Made by a program: the position numbers and the translations under genes. A DNA stretch of 64,000 nt from Gammaproteobacteria bacterium (GTDB taxonomy: Bacteria; Pseudomonadota; Gammaproteobacteria; JAIEPX01). This document shows, piece by piece, positions 1 through 8,448 of this stretch. The notes under the pieces are model-generated. The model made no database searches and was not told the DNA's origin. It saw nothing but the letters and a program-made list of their open reading frames with translations. How positions within the stretch are numbered: the first letter of the stretch is position 1; the number at the start of each line of letters is the position of its first letter. The stretch spans positions 97,422 to 161,421 of the forward strand of contig JAIEPX010000014.1 of the NCBI GenBank assembly GCA_019748175.1, given 5' to 3'.

Positions 1-1
1 G

Positions 2-247
2 AGTGTTTCATTAATCACCAACTTGTTGGTTCCACTGAATTTATCAGAGCCACAGCCTCTCAATTTAATTCATGGTTTTGGATTAATGATAATGATCCTG
101 GCATGGAGTGCTATGCAATTCAGAAATGAATTAGGCAATTTGATGTGGGTAAAACAAAAATCAAAAGTGCTTTATGTAAGAGCTCTGAATGCAAGTCAGC
201 CTGCCCCTAACACAATCACGGCCCATCGTAACCACTATCATTATTAA
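2..247 (+). CDS. dabB: DabB, membrane subunit of inorganic-carbon transporter (5'-partial, C-terminus only)
   Basis: The frame is open from the first bases of the window to the stop at 245-247, so this is the 3' end of a longer gene starting upstream. The residues seen include one hydrophobic stretch (around LIHGFGLMIMILAWSAMQ) and a tail ending in TAHRNHYHY, the kind of ending I associate with the NuoL-like proton-channel partner of DUF2309 proteins. DabB couples an ion gradient to the peripheral subunit DabA, which is encoded 9 bases downstream. The identification rests on that tail and on gene order. The internal TTG at 23 is not taken as a start because the frame stays open upstream. Confidence 0.75.
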   Translation, partial: SVSLITNLLVPLNLSEPQPLNLIHGFGLMIMILAWSAMQFRNELGNLMWVKQKSKVLYVRALNASQPAPNTITAHRNHYHY

Positions 248-256
248 GGAGCTAAC

Positions 257-2557
257 ATGAAAACGCTAAATCGAGATTTCAAAGAAAATTCTATGCAAGC
301 ACATTGGGACGTTAAGGGAAGTTCTTTTGAGTACCTGAAGAAAAATATAAAGGATGTATGGGATATTATTCCTCCAGTTTGGCCTTTAGAAAATATAATC
401 GCATGTAATCCTTTGCAAGGCTTAGAATCTTTTTCTTTCGAGGAAGCTTGTGTTATAGGCTCTAACTATTTTCAAAAGTCAGATTTGCCAGAAACATTGC
501 TTTCTGTCAATCGTGAAACAATAAAATGGTGCCAAGCTTTTTTTGATCAAGGGCAAGCGACATTTTCAATGCCAGGACGAGCAAAAGGTCTTTATAAAGC
601 TTGGCTTGAACTGGCCTTGTATGATGAAAATTTGCATCAAAACGTTCCGTATAAAATTCAGATTCTGAAGGGTTTATCGGAGAACCCAAGAGATGCTATT
701 TTTTATGTTTTGATGGTATTAAATATACCCGAGTCTTTATCTAAAGAATTTTTGACTATATTGCTAACATCACTTCCGGGCTGGTCTGGATATGTAAAAT
801 ACCAAGTAGAGTGGGCGACTAATAATTTGAATGCCCAATACCCACTGAGTGAAGATGATTTTTTAGCGATAAGGCTTGTTACATTTGTTTTATTATGTCC
901 GAATGTCAAAGACTTTATAAATCATATTAAGATTAATTCGTCTGACATAGCTTCAATAAACGAAAGAACGAGACTCATGAAGTCGCGCGAAGAAAAATAT
1001 TTGTCTTCTTTGCTTCCATTATTAAGATCTCAAATGAGCTCTGATGAATTAAGGTCGATTAAGAAGTCGGCTGAAGTTCAGTTAGTGTTTTGTATTGATG
1101 TTCGATCCGAACCTTTTAGACGTGCTATAGAAAAGGAAGGAAATTACGAAACACTTGGGTTCGCTGGGTTTTTTGGGTTACCTATTAGAATTCGTAAAAT
1201 TTCCTCTGATGAATTTGACTCATGCCCAGTCTTACTGGACTCACAACACATCATTCAAGAGGAATTATCTTGTTCTGATAAACAATGTCATAAGTTCCAT
1301 CGAGGCGAAAATATTATTAAAAATATCAAGCGAATTTATTATGGATTGAAATATTCTTTTTCGACACATTTTGGGCTTGTAGAGACCATCGGGCTGTGGT
1401 CCGGCGTGTGGATGATGATAAAAACATTGTCCCCGAAAATGGCTTCGATATTAAAAAATAGTCTGATACGTTTGCTCAAGCCTCAGGTTGCGATTGATCC
1501 CATTATTGAAAAAACTGCTGTTCTTAGTAGTGAAAATCCCGGTATCGAGTTTAGCGAACAATGTCAGTATGCGGCGAACTCCCTGGCTATGATGGGCTTA
1601 ACTCAATATTTTGCTCCTATTGTTGCTTTTTGTGGTCATGGCAGTACAACTCAAAATAATGCTTTCGCAACTGCTTTAGATTGCGGGGCTTGCGGTGGTC
1701 ATCATGGTGGATTTAATGCGAAGATTTTGGCAAAAATTCTGAATGATAGTCGGGTGAGGGAATGGTTATCGCAAAATACGGAGATTAAAATTCCTGTGGA
1801 AACAGTTTTTATAGCGGCACAACATGATACAACAACTGATGCAATGGAATTATATCTCCAAAATAATGTTGAGGAAAAAATCCGTAATAAACTAGCTAAA
1901 TTGAAACAAGATTTAGACATGGCAAGAATTAAAAATAATGTTATTCGAGCGCAAGAATTAGGATATTTTTGCAAGAGCAAAAATGCTCTTGATCATTGTA
2001 CACTCCGCAGTCAGGACTGGGCTCAGACAAGGCCGGAATGGGGGCTATCTAGAAACGCTTGTTTTATTGTGGGTCCTCGTAACCTGACAAAAAATATTAT
2101 TCTAGAAGGTCGATCTTTTCTTCACTCCTATGATTGGCGTCAGGATCCAGAAGGGAAATTTCTAGAAATTATTTTGACAGCCCCCATGGTAGTTGCCCAA
2201 TGGATCAACGCTCAATATCTTTTTTCAACTATGGATAACATAGCTTATGGTAGTGGAAGTAAAATTACTCAAAATATCACCGGTAAAATAGGAGTAATGC
2301 AGGGTAACGCCAGCGATTTAATGCATGGATTACCACTTCAATCTGTGTATAAAGATGATCAAACACAGTACCATGAACCTATGAGATTGCTCACCGTCGT
2401 CTATGCGCCTAAAGACAGGGTCAGTCAAATCATCAAAAGGCAGCCTTGTTTGCAAAAATTATTTGGTAATGGTTGGGTAAATTTAGCGATACTAGATCCA
2501 AATGATCAATCTATTGGTATTTTGCAGAGAGACTTTTCTTGGAAGGATTTCCAATAA
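257..2557 (+). CDS. dabA: DabA, DUF2309 (UPF0753) inorganic-carbon transporter subunit
   Basis: 766 aa. DabA is a peripheral zinc protein related to beta-carbonic anhydrases; with membrane DabB it is proposed to hydrate CO2 vectorially and trap bicarbonate in the cell. The four catalytic/zinc positions known for the family are visible: Cys279 and Asp281 in VFCIDVRSEPFRR, His461 in FCGHGS and Cys476 in ALDCGACGG. The His-Cys spacing of 15 is the one I recall for the characterised protein. The ATG follows a GGAG-like site just after dabB, so the genes form an operon. Its stop overlaps the ATG of the next gene by one base. In an apparently heterotrophic host-associated lineage it more likely feeds bicarbonate to carboxylases than to autotrophy (inference). 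Confidence 0.93.
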   Translation: MKTLNRDFKENSMQAHWDVKGSSFEYLKKNIKDVWDIIPPVWPLENIIACNPLQGLESFSFEEACVIGSNYFQKSDLPETLLSVNRETIKWCQAFFDQGQATFSMPGRAKGLYKAWLELALYDENLHQNVPYKIQILKGLSENPRDAIFYVLMVLNIPESLSKEFLTILLTSLPGWSGYVKYQVEWATNNLNAQYPLSEDDFLAIRLVTFVLLCPNVKDFINHIKINSSDIASINERTRLMKSREEKYLSSLLPLLRSQMSSDELRSIKKSAEVQLVFCIDVRSEPFRRAIEKEGNYETLGFAGFFGLPIRIRKISSDEFDSCPVLLDSQHIIQEELSCSDKQCHKFHRGENIIKNIKRIYYGLKYSFSTHFGLVETIGLWSGVWMMIKTLSPKMASILKNSLIRLLKPQVAIDPIIEKTAVLSSENPGIEFSEQCQYAANSLAMMGLTQYFAPIVAFCGHGSTTQNNAFATALDCGACGGHHGGFNAKILAKILNDSRVREWLSQNTEIKIPVETVFIAAQHDTTTDAMELYLQNNVEEKIRNKLAKLKQDLDMARIKNNVIRAQELGYFCKSKNALDHCTLRSQDWAQTRPEWGLSRNACFIVGPRNLTKNIILEGRSFLHSYDWRQDPEGKFLEIILTAPMVVAQWINAQYLFSTMDNIAYGSGSKITQNITGKIGVMQGNASDLMHGLPLQSVYKDDQTQYHEPMRLLTVVYAPKDRVSQIIKRQPCLQKLFGNGWVNLAILDPNDQSIGILQRDFSWKDFQ

Positions 2558-3408
2558 TGTTTACACCCTATCAAAATGTGCGAATTGGTTTAGTAACAAA
2601 ACATGACAAAAATGTTGCGATTGCTCCAGTCTTTCAAAACATTTTGGGTGCGCAAGTTGTTGTTTTCGATTTTGATACGGATACGTTAGGAACGTTCTCC
2701 GGAGAAGTTCCAAGAAGGGAGGGCCCTTTGGAGTGTGTTCGGCGTAAATGTGAATTAGGGATTAATGAGGGTTTTTTCAGTTATTCTTTGGCGAGTGAGG
2801 GTACTTTTGGGCCTCATCCAGATAATCCTTTTATTCCTTGTGATCATGAAATTCTTTACTTTATTGATAATAGTCGAAACTTTCATCTTCGGTCTATGAT
2901 TTTTTCTGTCGAAACAAATTTCGATATGAAAACAGTGACTCATTTCGAAGAGCTGTTAGATTTTTCAAAAAAAGTGAAATTTCCCAGTCATGCTTTGATA
3001 GTCAGGCCGAATATTTGGGAAAATAAAAATGATATCTTTAAGGGCATACAAACAGTAGAGAAATTAGAATATTCATATCAACAAGCTGTTAGAATTTCAA
3101 AGGATCATTCTGTTAGGGTTGAAACAGACATGCGTGCTCATATGAATCCAACACGTATGGGGGTCATACGAAAGGTCGCAGAAAAACTAGCTCAACAGTT
3201 AATGACAGCTTGTCCTCGTTGCGCAGCTCCAGGTTGGGGGATTAAACGTGTTGAAAAAGGCCTGAGATGCTCTTGCTGTAAATTTGAAACGGATTGGATA
3301 AAAGCTGAAATTATGGGATGTGTGCAATGTTCTTATGAAGTTGAGCAGCCAAGAGGGGATGGGTTAGAATGTGTGGATCCGACCTATTGTAACCTGTGCA
3401 ATCCGTAA
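2557..3408 (+). CDS. DUF6671-like protein with C-terminal Cys-rich zinc-ribbon-like region
   Basis: 283 aa from the ATG at 2557, which overlaps the dabA stop by one base and has GGAAGG upstream; a longer frame opens with TTG at 2539. The body is an alpha/beta-looking domain with no signal peptide or membrane segment. The last 70 residues hold several CxxC pairs (CPRC, CSCC, CVQC, CNLC) expected to bind zinc. I associate this architecture with the uncharacterised DUF6671 family from memory. Tight coupling to dabA suggests a role connected with inorganic-carbon uptake, for example assembly or regulation of the complex, but no function is established. Confidence 0.7.
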   Translation: MFTPYQNVRIGLVTKHDKNVAIAPVFQNILGAQVVVFDFDTDTLGTFSGEVPRREGPLECVRRKCELGINEGFFSYSLASEGTFGPHPDNPFIPCDHEILYFIDNSRNFHLRSMIFSVETNFDMKTVTHFEELLDFSKKVKFPSHALIVRPNIWENKNDIFKGIQTVEKLEYSYQQAVRISKDHSVRVETDMRAHMNPTRMGVIRKVAEKLAQQLMTACPRCAAPGWGIKRVEKGLRCSCCKFETDWIKAEIMGCVQCSYEVEQPRGDGLECVDPTYCNLCNP

Positions 3409-3434
3409 GATAAATTAAGCTCCGCTTCTTTGAT

Positions 3435-4205
3435 TCAGCAAATATTCAAATCAAATGTGATTTCATTTTGTAATTGTTTTGGTCTGTCGTGAAGATTTTC
3501 AAGTAAAAAACGCACTGACATGCGATGTCTGCCCACGCTAATTTCTGGATAAATGCCGATATTTTCAGGGAGGCTAACACGCACCAGTTCACATGGATTG
3601 TTGGGATCAAGAGCTTGCTGATAAAATCCATCGCGCGCAATTTGTTGTGATGAAACTGCCCCATTTCGAATGAGATTCAATAGTAAAAAAACAGTCTCGC
3701 GTATGTTAACAAAATGTTTTATCCAAGCATTCAATGTTTGAGTTCGATGAGGGCTAGGTTGTCGTAGCCAGAGTTGGTAAGAAGGCAGGCAAAAATTGCA
3801 TGCGCCACCAGGATTGTAAGTGTATTGTCTAATATTATTTAAAAATTCATTTTCACGTAGTGCAGCTCCGATTTTACCAGGTAAATTAAATAACGTTTCA
3901 TTCAATCGATCAATCTCTTTTAGCAATTCATGTAATTTTTCTTTATCGACTTGAGGAGATTTTTCTAATTGAGCAAGTTTTGCGGAATGTTGTGAGAGCG
4001 CTTTAGTGAGTTTTGTTTTTAAATCAGGCCTGTCGACTACGTTTAAAATTTCAAGAACTGCAGATAAAGCAACGCGACTACCCCATTCTGTTTCGATGGG
4101 AAGATTTTCATCCAGTTGTTTAAAAAGATGTTCGAGGCGCAAGCACAGGCGGACATGCTCATTCATGGGCTGTTCAAACGTTATTTTAGGGGTATTATTG
4201 AGCAT
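3435..4205 (-). CDS. zapD: Cell division protein ZapD
   Basis: 256 aa, close to the usual family length. ZapD (formerly DUF1342/YacF) binds the FtsZ C-terminal tail and bundles protofilaments at the Z ring. Recognisable family blocks are the N-terminal TFEQPMNEHVRLCLRLEHLF and the central NPGGACNFCLPSYQLWL. In many gammaproteobacteria the gene follows pilD-coaE; here pilD and coaE lie 1.8 kb upstream on the same strand, with an EamA transporter and a lipoprotein gene between. The ATG at 4203-4205 gives the canonical N-terminus. Confidence 0.93.
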   Translation of the reverse strand: MLNNTPKITFEQPMNEHVRLCLRLEHLFKQLDENLPIETEWGSRVALSAVLEILNVVDRPDLKTKLTKALSQHSAKLAQLEKSPQVDKEKLHELLKEIDRLNETLFNLPGKIGAALRENEFLNNIRQYTYNPGGACNFCLPSYQLWLRQPSPHRTQTLNAWIKHFVNIRETVFLLLNLIRNGAVSSQQIARDGFYQQALDPNNPCELVRVSLPENIGIYPEISVGRHRMSVRFLLENLHDRPKQLQNEITFDLNIC

Positions 4206-4289
4206 AAACTCTCATTTCCTCATCCGCTATAGGGGGATAGTAGCAGAGTTTTTGTGTAGCGAAAACCGCTGATGTCGACTATCGCAGAA

Positions 4290-5234
4290 TTAATGGGATT
4301 GGCTGTTAGAGTATTCTGCACTATTGGCTGCTTGAGGGGTAGAGGGGCGATTTTTGCTGAGAGCAACGCACACTAATCCACCGACAATTAACAGCATGGC
4401 AGTTACGACCGACAAGTCGATGGTCTCGCCAAGGATGAGTGCTGAAAATAAAAGCCCAAGAACTGGGACGCCGAGATAGCACAAAGAGGATGTTACAGCA
4501 GGAAGATTTCTGAAAACGGTGATTGAGGCCCAGTATCCGAAAGCCGTCGCTAATAGGCCATTATAAAATAGTGTGAGCCAGAGCGTCGAGTTCCATTGAA
4601 TTGACGAGAGCGGTTCGTGATAAAGCGCGACGGCGGTAGTCAAAATGGTGGCTAATAATAATTGCCAAGGTAGTAGTGTCAGTGGATCTGAATGCCATTG
4701 ACTGAAACGAGATTGCAATATCGCGAGTGCCCAGACAAAGGCGGACAGTACAAGTAAAATGTTGCCAAATACGATGTTGCCATTGCTCCAATCTAAGCTG
4801 CTAGGTGCAAATAGAACAACGATGCCGCTTAATCCTAATAAGACCCCGATCAGTTTTATGGGGGTGACTTTTTCGTGGAAGAATATTGCTGCGAGCGGAG
4901 TGACCCAGAGGGGTGTTGAGTAAGCGAGAATCGCTGAACGACCTGCGCCAACATAGGATAATCCCGTGTTGATCAGCATTAAAAACAAAGTCATTTGAAG
5001 AAGGCCAATACCAAAGATGATCGGTAAATCTTTGCGTTTGGGTATACGAATAGCACCCGCGGCACCGAGAGCGATAATAGCGGCCGCGCTTCCGATAATG
5101 AATCGCCACGCTGAATACCATAACGGCCCCATAAAAGCTAAACCAATTTTACTGATGGGCCATGCTAATGCCCAAATCACAACATTGGTTAGGAGTAATA
5201 AATAGATAGTGCGTGTGCTGGGGTCTTTTTTCAT
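4290..5234 (-). CDS. EamA-family (DMT superfamily) transporter
   Basis: 314 aa with about ten hydrophobic segments arranged as two EamA repeats, the second opening around VFGNILLVLSAFVWALAILQ. This is the drug/metabolite transporter fold: inner-membrane exporters of amino acids, purines or other metabolites. The substrate cannot be read from sequence. It sits between zapD and the lipoprotein gene on the same strand, interrupting the ancestral coaE-zapD linkage, so it may be a later arrival there. Confidence 0.88.
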   Translation of the reverse strand: MKKDPSTRTIYLLLLTNVVIWALAWPISKIGLAFMGPLWYSAWRFIIGSAAAIIALGAAGAIRIPKRKDLPIIFGIGLLQMTLFLMLINTGLSYVGAGRSAILAYSTPLWVTPLAAIFFHEKVTPIKLIGVLLGLSGIVVLFAPSSLDWSNGNIVFGNILLVLSAFVWALAILQSRFSQWHSDPLTLLPWQLLLATILTTAVALYHEPLSSIQWNSTLWLTLFYNGLLATAFGYWASITVFRNLPAVTSSLCYLGVPVLGLLFSALILGETIDLSVVTAMLLIVGGLVCVALSKNRPSTPQAANSAEYSNSQSH

Positions 5235-5584
5235 TCGAAGAGTCTATCACAACAGTTTTTAAAATCTATAAGTATAAACAGAATGATCGTAAGTTATTTA
5301 AGGTGGATCTAGAAATTAGGGGGGGCAGCATCTCCCGGTTAAGGATTTTGGATGTTTTGCTCACTCAATACCCTGTATTCAAAGCTGTTGATTCAAAAAC
5401 CGGGAGATGCTTCCTTTGATATATTCAGGGGAGAGAATCACGATTCTCTCCCCTAAAACCCCTCATCGTGAAAGGAAGCTCTTCTAACACCTTGAATGCA
5501 AATGATTTCTATGAGCCGGAAACTGCTGTTAGGGGGAGTATTTTATTGCTCCCCCAGCAATCCCCATTGTTCAATGGATAAAAA
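5235..5584. repeat. Non-coding stretch with three inverted repeats
   Basis: This 350-bp gap has no convincing gene. It holds a 13-bp inverted pair (GCATCTCCCGGTT at 5328-5340, its complement at 5398-5410). It also holds a perfect 26-bp palindrome at 5428-5453 (12-bp arms opening GGGGAGAG) and a hairpin at 5532-5555 (GGGGGAG...CTCCCCC). The inverted-pair word recurs near 24.8 kb and, with one mismatch, near 39.5 kb, so part of this stretch looks like a dispersed repeat. The hairpin nearest 5585 could stop transcription of the lipoprotein gene but lacks a clear T-run. Confidence 0.65.
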
Positions 5585-5857
5585 TTAGTCTTCGTAATAG
5601 CGATAATGTTGTCGGTGATGATAACGATGTCGATAATTTTGGTCTCTATCTATATTTCGACCGACTTGATTTCCTACTATCGCTCCCGCTCCAGCACCAA
5701 TGACTGGGCCAAGTACGCTATGAGGTGCTATGGCATAACCTACTAAGGCGCCTGTGCCCGCACCCACAACCGTCCCGCCTTCCTCATTAGTTGCACAGCC
5801 TACTAGTGTTGCGCTCGCGAGAATCGCACTGCAAGCTGCTAATTTAAATGCTTTCAT
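5585..5857 (-). CDS. Glycine-zipper lipoprotein
   Basis: 90 aa. A short signal peptide ends in the lipobox LVGC with Cys21 as the likely acylated residue. A glycine-zipper 2TM-like segment follows (GGTVVGAGTGALVGYAIAP, then GPVIGAGAGAIVGNQVGR). The tail is rich in His, Tyr and Arg. Such OsmB/SlyB-like lipoproteins sit in the outer membrane and are linked to envelope integrity; the exact role is unknown. The ATG at 5855-5857 has a GGAG-type site a few bases upstream on this strand. Confidence 0.85.
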   Translation of the reverse strand: MKAFKLAACSAILASATLVGCATNEEGGTVVGAGTGALVGYAIAPHSVLGPVIGAGAGAIVGNQVGRNIDRDQNYRHRYHHRQHYRYYED

Positions 5858-5960
5858 ACGTTTGCTCCTTTAATTGACTTCTCGTTGATAATTATAGCAC
5901 AAGGGCAAGAGTGGGTTATTTTCCATATTTATCAGTAGGTTATGAAAGGCGCGAAGTCAT

Positions 5961-6557
5961 TCAAACGCCAGATAAGGCAAGATACTTCTTGTGCAGCTCA
6001 CTGATCTCGTCACGCAATTTTTCCATACTTCCGTCATTGACGATCACATCATCCGCGACAGCGAGGCGCGCATCGGGAGTGGCTTGAGATTGAATAATCG
6101 CAGAAATTTCGGATTCAGGACGTTGATCGCGATGATTGACTCGACTGATCTGTAACGATTGAGGCGCTTCCACCACCAATATTCGATCAATATCGGGGTT
6201 TGGTAACGTTTCGACCAATAATGGAATCACGACGATGCAATAAGGTGAGGTCACTTTCTTTTTTGCCATTGCAACTTCTTCGCGGATAAGAGGATGCAGT
6301 AATTTTTCTAGCCACGTTTTATCATCAGGATTATTGAAAACTTTTCCGGCCAATTTGTTGCGATTTAAGGTGTGATCTTGATTAAGAATTTCATTGCCAA
6401 AGTGGTCGGCTATATTTTGTAAGGCTAAGGTGCCTGATTGAACGACATGGCGAGCAAGGATATCCGTATCTATAATTGTTATTCCCAAATCAGCAAAAAA
6501 ATTCGCAACCGTTGTCTTACCCGAGCCAATTCCACCTGTTAAACCGATTGTTAGCAT
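5961..6557 (-). CDS. coaE: Dephospho-CoA kinase
   Basis: 198 aa. It catalyses the last step of coenzyme A synthesis, phosphorylating dephospho-CoA at the ribose 3'-OH with ATP. The Walker A loop GLTGGIGSGKTT is at residues 5-16, followed by the family blocks IDTDILARHVV and HPLIREEV. Length is normal. It starts one base after the pilD stop, so the two genes are cotranscribed, the pilD-coaE arrangement common in gammaproteobacteria. Confidence 0.95.
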   Translation of the reverse strand: MLTIGLTGGIGSGKTTVANFFADLGITIIDTDILARHVVQSGTLALQNIADHFGNEILNQDHTLNRNKLAGKVFNNPDDKTWLEKLLHPLIREEVAMAKKKVTSPYCIVVIPLLVETLPNPDIDRILVVEAPQSLQISRVNHRDQRPESEISAIIQSQATPDARLAVADDVIVNDGSMEKLRDEISELHKKYLALSGV

Positions 6558-6558
6558 A

Positions 6559-7440
6559 TTAAAAACTCACATCCATCAAATTGCAATAGGCAGAGACAAT
6601 ATCTTGCCCCCAGATCATCGAAATGAATGCGGCGATGGCGATAAAAGGTCCAAAAGGAATGGCTTCGCGAAGATTGCCGCGTCGCATGAGCAAATACACA
6701 ATCCCGATTACTGTTCCTAACAAGGAAGATAGAAGAATAATCAGAGGCAACATTTGCCATCCAAACCACGCTCCACACGCTGATAATAATTTCGCGTCGC
6801 CTAACCCGAGTCCTTCAATACCTCGCCAGTGATGATATAAAAAAGCAATTATCCAAAAAAAAACATAACCAAAAACCGCACCAAAAATTGCATTTTCTAT
6901 TGGGGTGAAAATCTGAGCTGTGTTAATCAAAAGGCCGGCCCACAACAATGATAGCGTTAAATTATCGGGCAATATTTTATTTTCAACATCGATATAAAAT
7001 AAAATAATCAGCGTCCATGAAAATCCCAGCGCTGCAAGAAACTGCCAGCTAGCGCCATAATGCGCCGATAAAAATAGGGAAATAATGAGCGAGGATAATT
7101 CAATTATCGGATATCGAAGAGGAATTTTTTGAGCACAACAAGCGCTTTTTCCTCTCAAAAATAAATAACTGAAAAGTGGAATATTGTGATAAGCCGAAAT
7201 ATTTTTTTTGCAAAATGGACAGTGCGATCGCGGTACTGCTACATTAAACGTAGTTTTAAATCTACTTTGTTTGATATTGTCACTTGCCAATGTAATGGCA
7301 GTCCAACTTCTTTCTAACATGATGGGTAAACGATAAACCACCACATTGAGAAAACTCCCAACACAAAGACCCAAAATACCGACGAGGCTAAAAAATAGCA
7401 TTTGATTGCTTTGAAATATTAAAACGACGCTATCGAGCAT
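6559..7440 (-). CDS. pilD: Type 4 prepilin leader peptidase / N-methyltransferase (A24)
   Basis: 293 aa, about seven membrane segments. It cleaves prepilin and pseudopilin leaders and methylates the new N-terminus, serving type IV pili and type II secretion. The N-terminal domain carries GSFLNVVVYRLP and a cysteine cluster. The aspartyl protease residues are in FYIDVENKILPD and GLGDAKL. The usual second CxxC is replaced by adjacent cysteines (SACCAQ), so the zinc site may differ. pilB and pilC are not adjacent; coaE follows directly. Confidence 0.93.
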   Translation of the reverse strand: MLDSVVLIFQSNQMLFFSLVGILGLCVGSFLNVVVYRLPIMLERSWTAITLASDNIKQSRFKTTFNVAVPRSHCPFCKKNISAYHNIPLFSYLFLRGKSACCAQKIPLRYPIIELSSLIISLFLSAHYGASWQFLAALGFSWTLIILFYIDVENKILPDNLTLSLLWAGLLINTAQIFTPIENAIFGAVFGYVFFWIIAFLYHHWRGIEGLGLGDAKLLSACGAWFGWQMLPLIILLSSLLGTVIGIVYLLMRRGNLREAIPFGPFIAIAAFISMIWGQDIVSAYCNLMDVSF

Positions 7441-7688
7441 TCCAACACCTTACTGACTTCAGTTATATTGAGCATAGCCCTGCTGAATTTGTGTGTCAAA
7501 TTCTCTGGCCAGGATCTTGACTCGATTTGGTAGGGGTATTTCAAAGTTTTGATTTTTCCAGGGATTGACAATAGTTAAGAGCTATAATTTTAAATTCAAA
7601 GAAATAACCCCGAGCTATCTTTTTCTTAGGTCGTGAATTACTATGAGTAAATCTGATTAATCGCGAAATTTCAATTAGGAAGTGAACT

Positions 7689-8426
7689 ATGTCAAATGTT
7701 TTAATTATATCTGGGAGCAGCGATATTGGCTCGGCAGTTGCCAAGAAGCTTGTCGAAACGGATAATAATGTTCATTTAACTGGTCGTAATGAAGAAACTA
7801 TCGCTCCAATAGCCAACGAATTAAATGTCACATATTCTGTTTTGGATGCCAGCCATTTTAATGATGTAAACTCAACTTTTGAATTGGCTCAAGAGAAGTT
7901 AGGGGCTATTGATGCTGTTATCAATTGCGCTGGTTCATTGCTATTAAAATCAGCACATCTCACCACGGAAAGTCAATATCATGAGGTGATACAAGCTAAT
8001 CTCACCACCGCATTTGCCGTTGTGCATTCAGCTGGCAAATACATGTCTCAAAAAGGTGGTTCTGTAGTATTGGTGTCATCTGCTGCTGCTTTGGTGGGGC
8101 TTCCCAACCATGAAGCTATTGCTGCTGCAAAAGCAGGAATCATTGGACTGGCACGATCAGCCGCTGCTACTTATGCGAATAACAACTTGCGTTTTAATGT
8201 TGTTGCACCAGGGCTTGTTGAGTCAAAGCTAACGGTTGCGCTTACCCAAAGTCCAGTAGGTCGTAAAGCATCTGAGTCAATGCATCCATTAGGTAGGTTA
8301 GGAACGCCAGAAGATGTGGCTTCGGCTATTTTATTCTTTATTGCACCTGAAAATAGTTGGGTAACTGGTCAAGTATTATCCGTTGATGGCGGTCTGAGTT
8401 ATATTCGGCCCAGAGTAAAAGCGTGA
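7689..8426 (+). CDS. SDR-family oxidoreductase lacking the usual catalytic Tyr
   Basis: 245 aa Rossmann-fold protein. The nucleotide-binding glycine motif is SGSSDIGSA (residues 8-16), with NCAGS in the middle and the C-terminal SVDGGLS typical of classical short-chain dehydrogenases. In the active-site region, VSSAAALVGLPNHEAIAAAK, the Ser and Lys are present but the YxxxK tyrosine position holds Ile (IAAAK). It may therefore be catalytically altered or binding-only. An AGGAAG-like site precedes the ATG. It lies upstream of the TIGR01777 gene on the same strand (22-bp gap), so the two may be cotranscribed. Substrate unknown. Confidence 0.85.
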   Translation: MSNVLIISGSSDIGSAVAKKLVETDNNVHLTGRNEETIAPIANELNVTYSVLDASHFNDVNSTFELAQEKLGAIDAVINCAGSLLLKSAHLTTESQYHEVIQANLTTAFAVVHSAGKYMSQKGGSVVLVSSAAALVGLPNHEAIAAAKAGIIGLARSAAATYANNNLRFNVVAPGLVESKLTVALTQSPVGRKASESMHPLGRLGTPEDVASAILFFIAPENSWVTGQVLSVDGGLSYIRPRVKA

Positions 8427-8448
8427 GTTGTTCATAAAGGATTAACGT

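Noticed and set aside
5213..5419. 68-codon plus-strand frame
   Set aside because: Overlaps the EamA start and the inverted repeats; no ribosome site and no protein-like composition.
7560..7590. TTGACA...TATAAT as a promoter of the SDR gene
   Set aside because: The spacer is only about 12 bases, too short for a functional sigma70 promoter.
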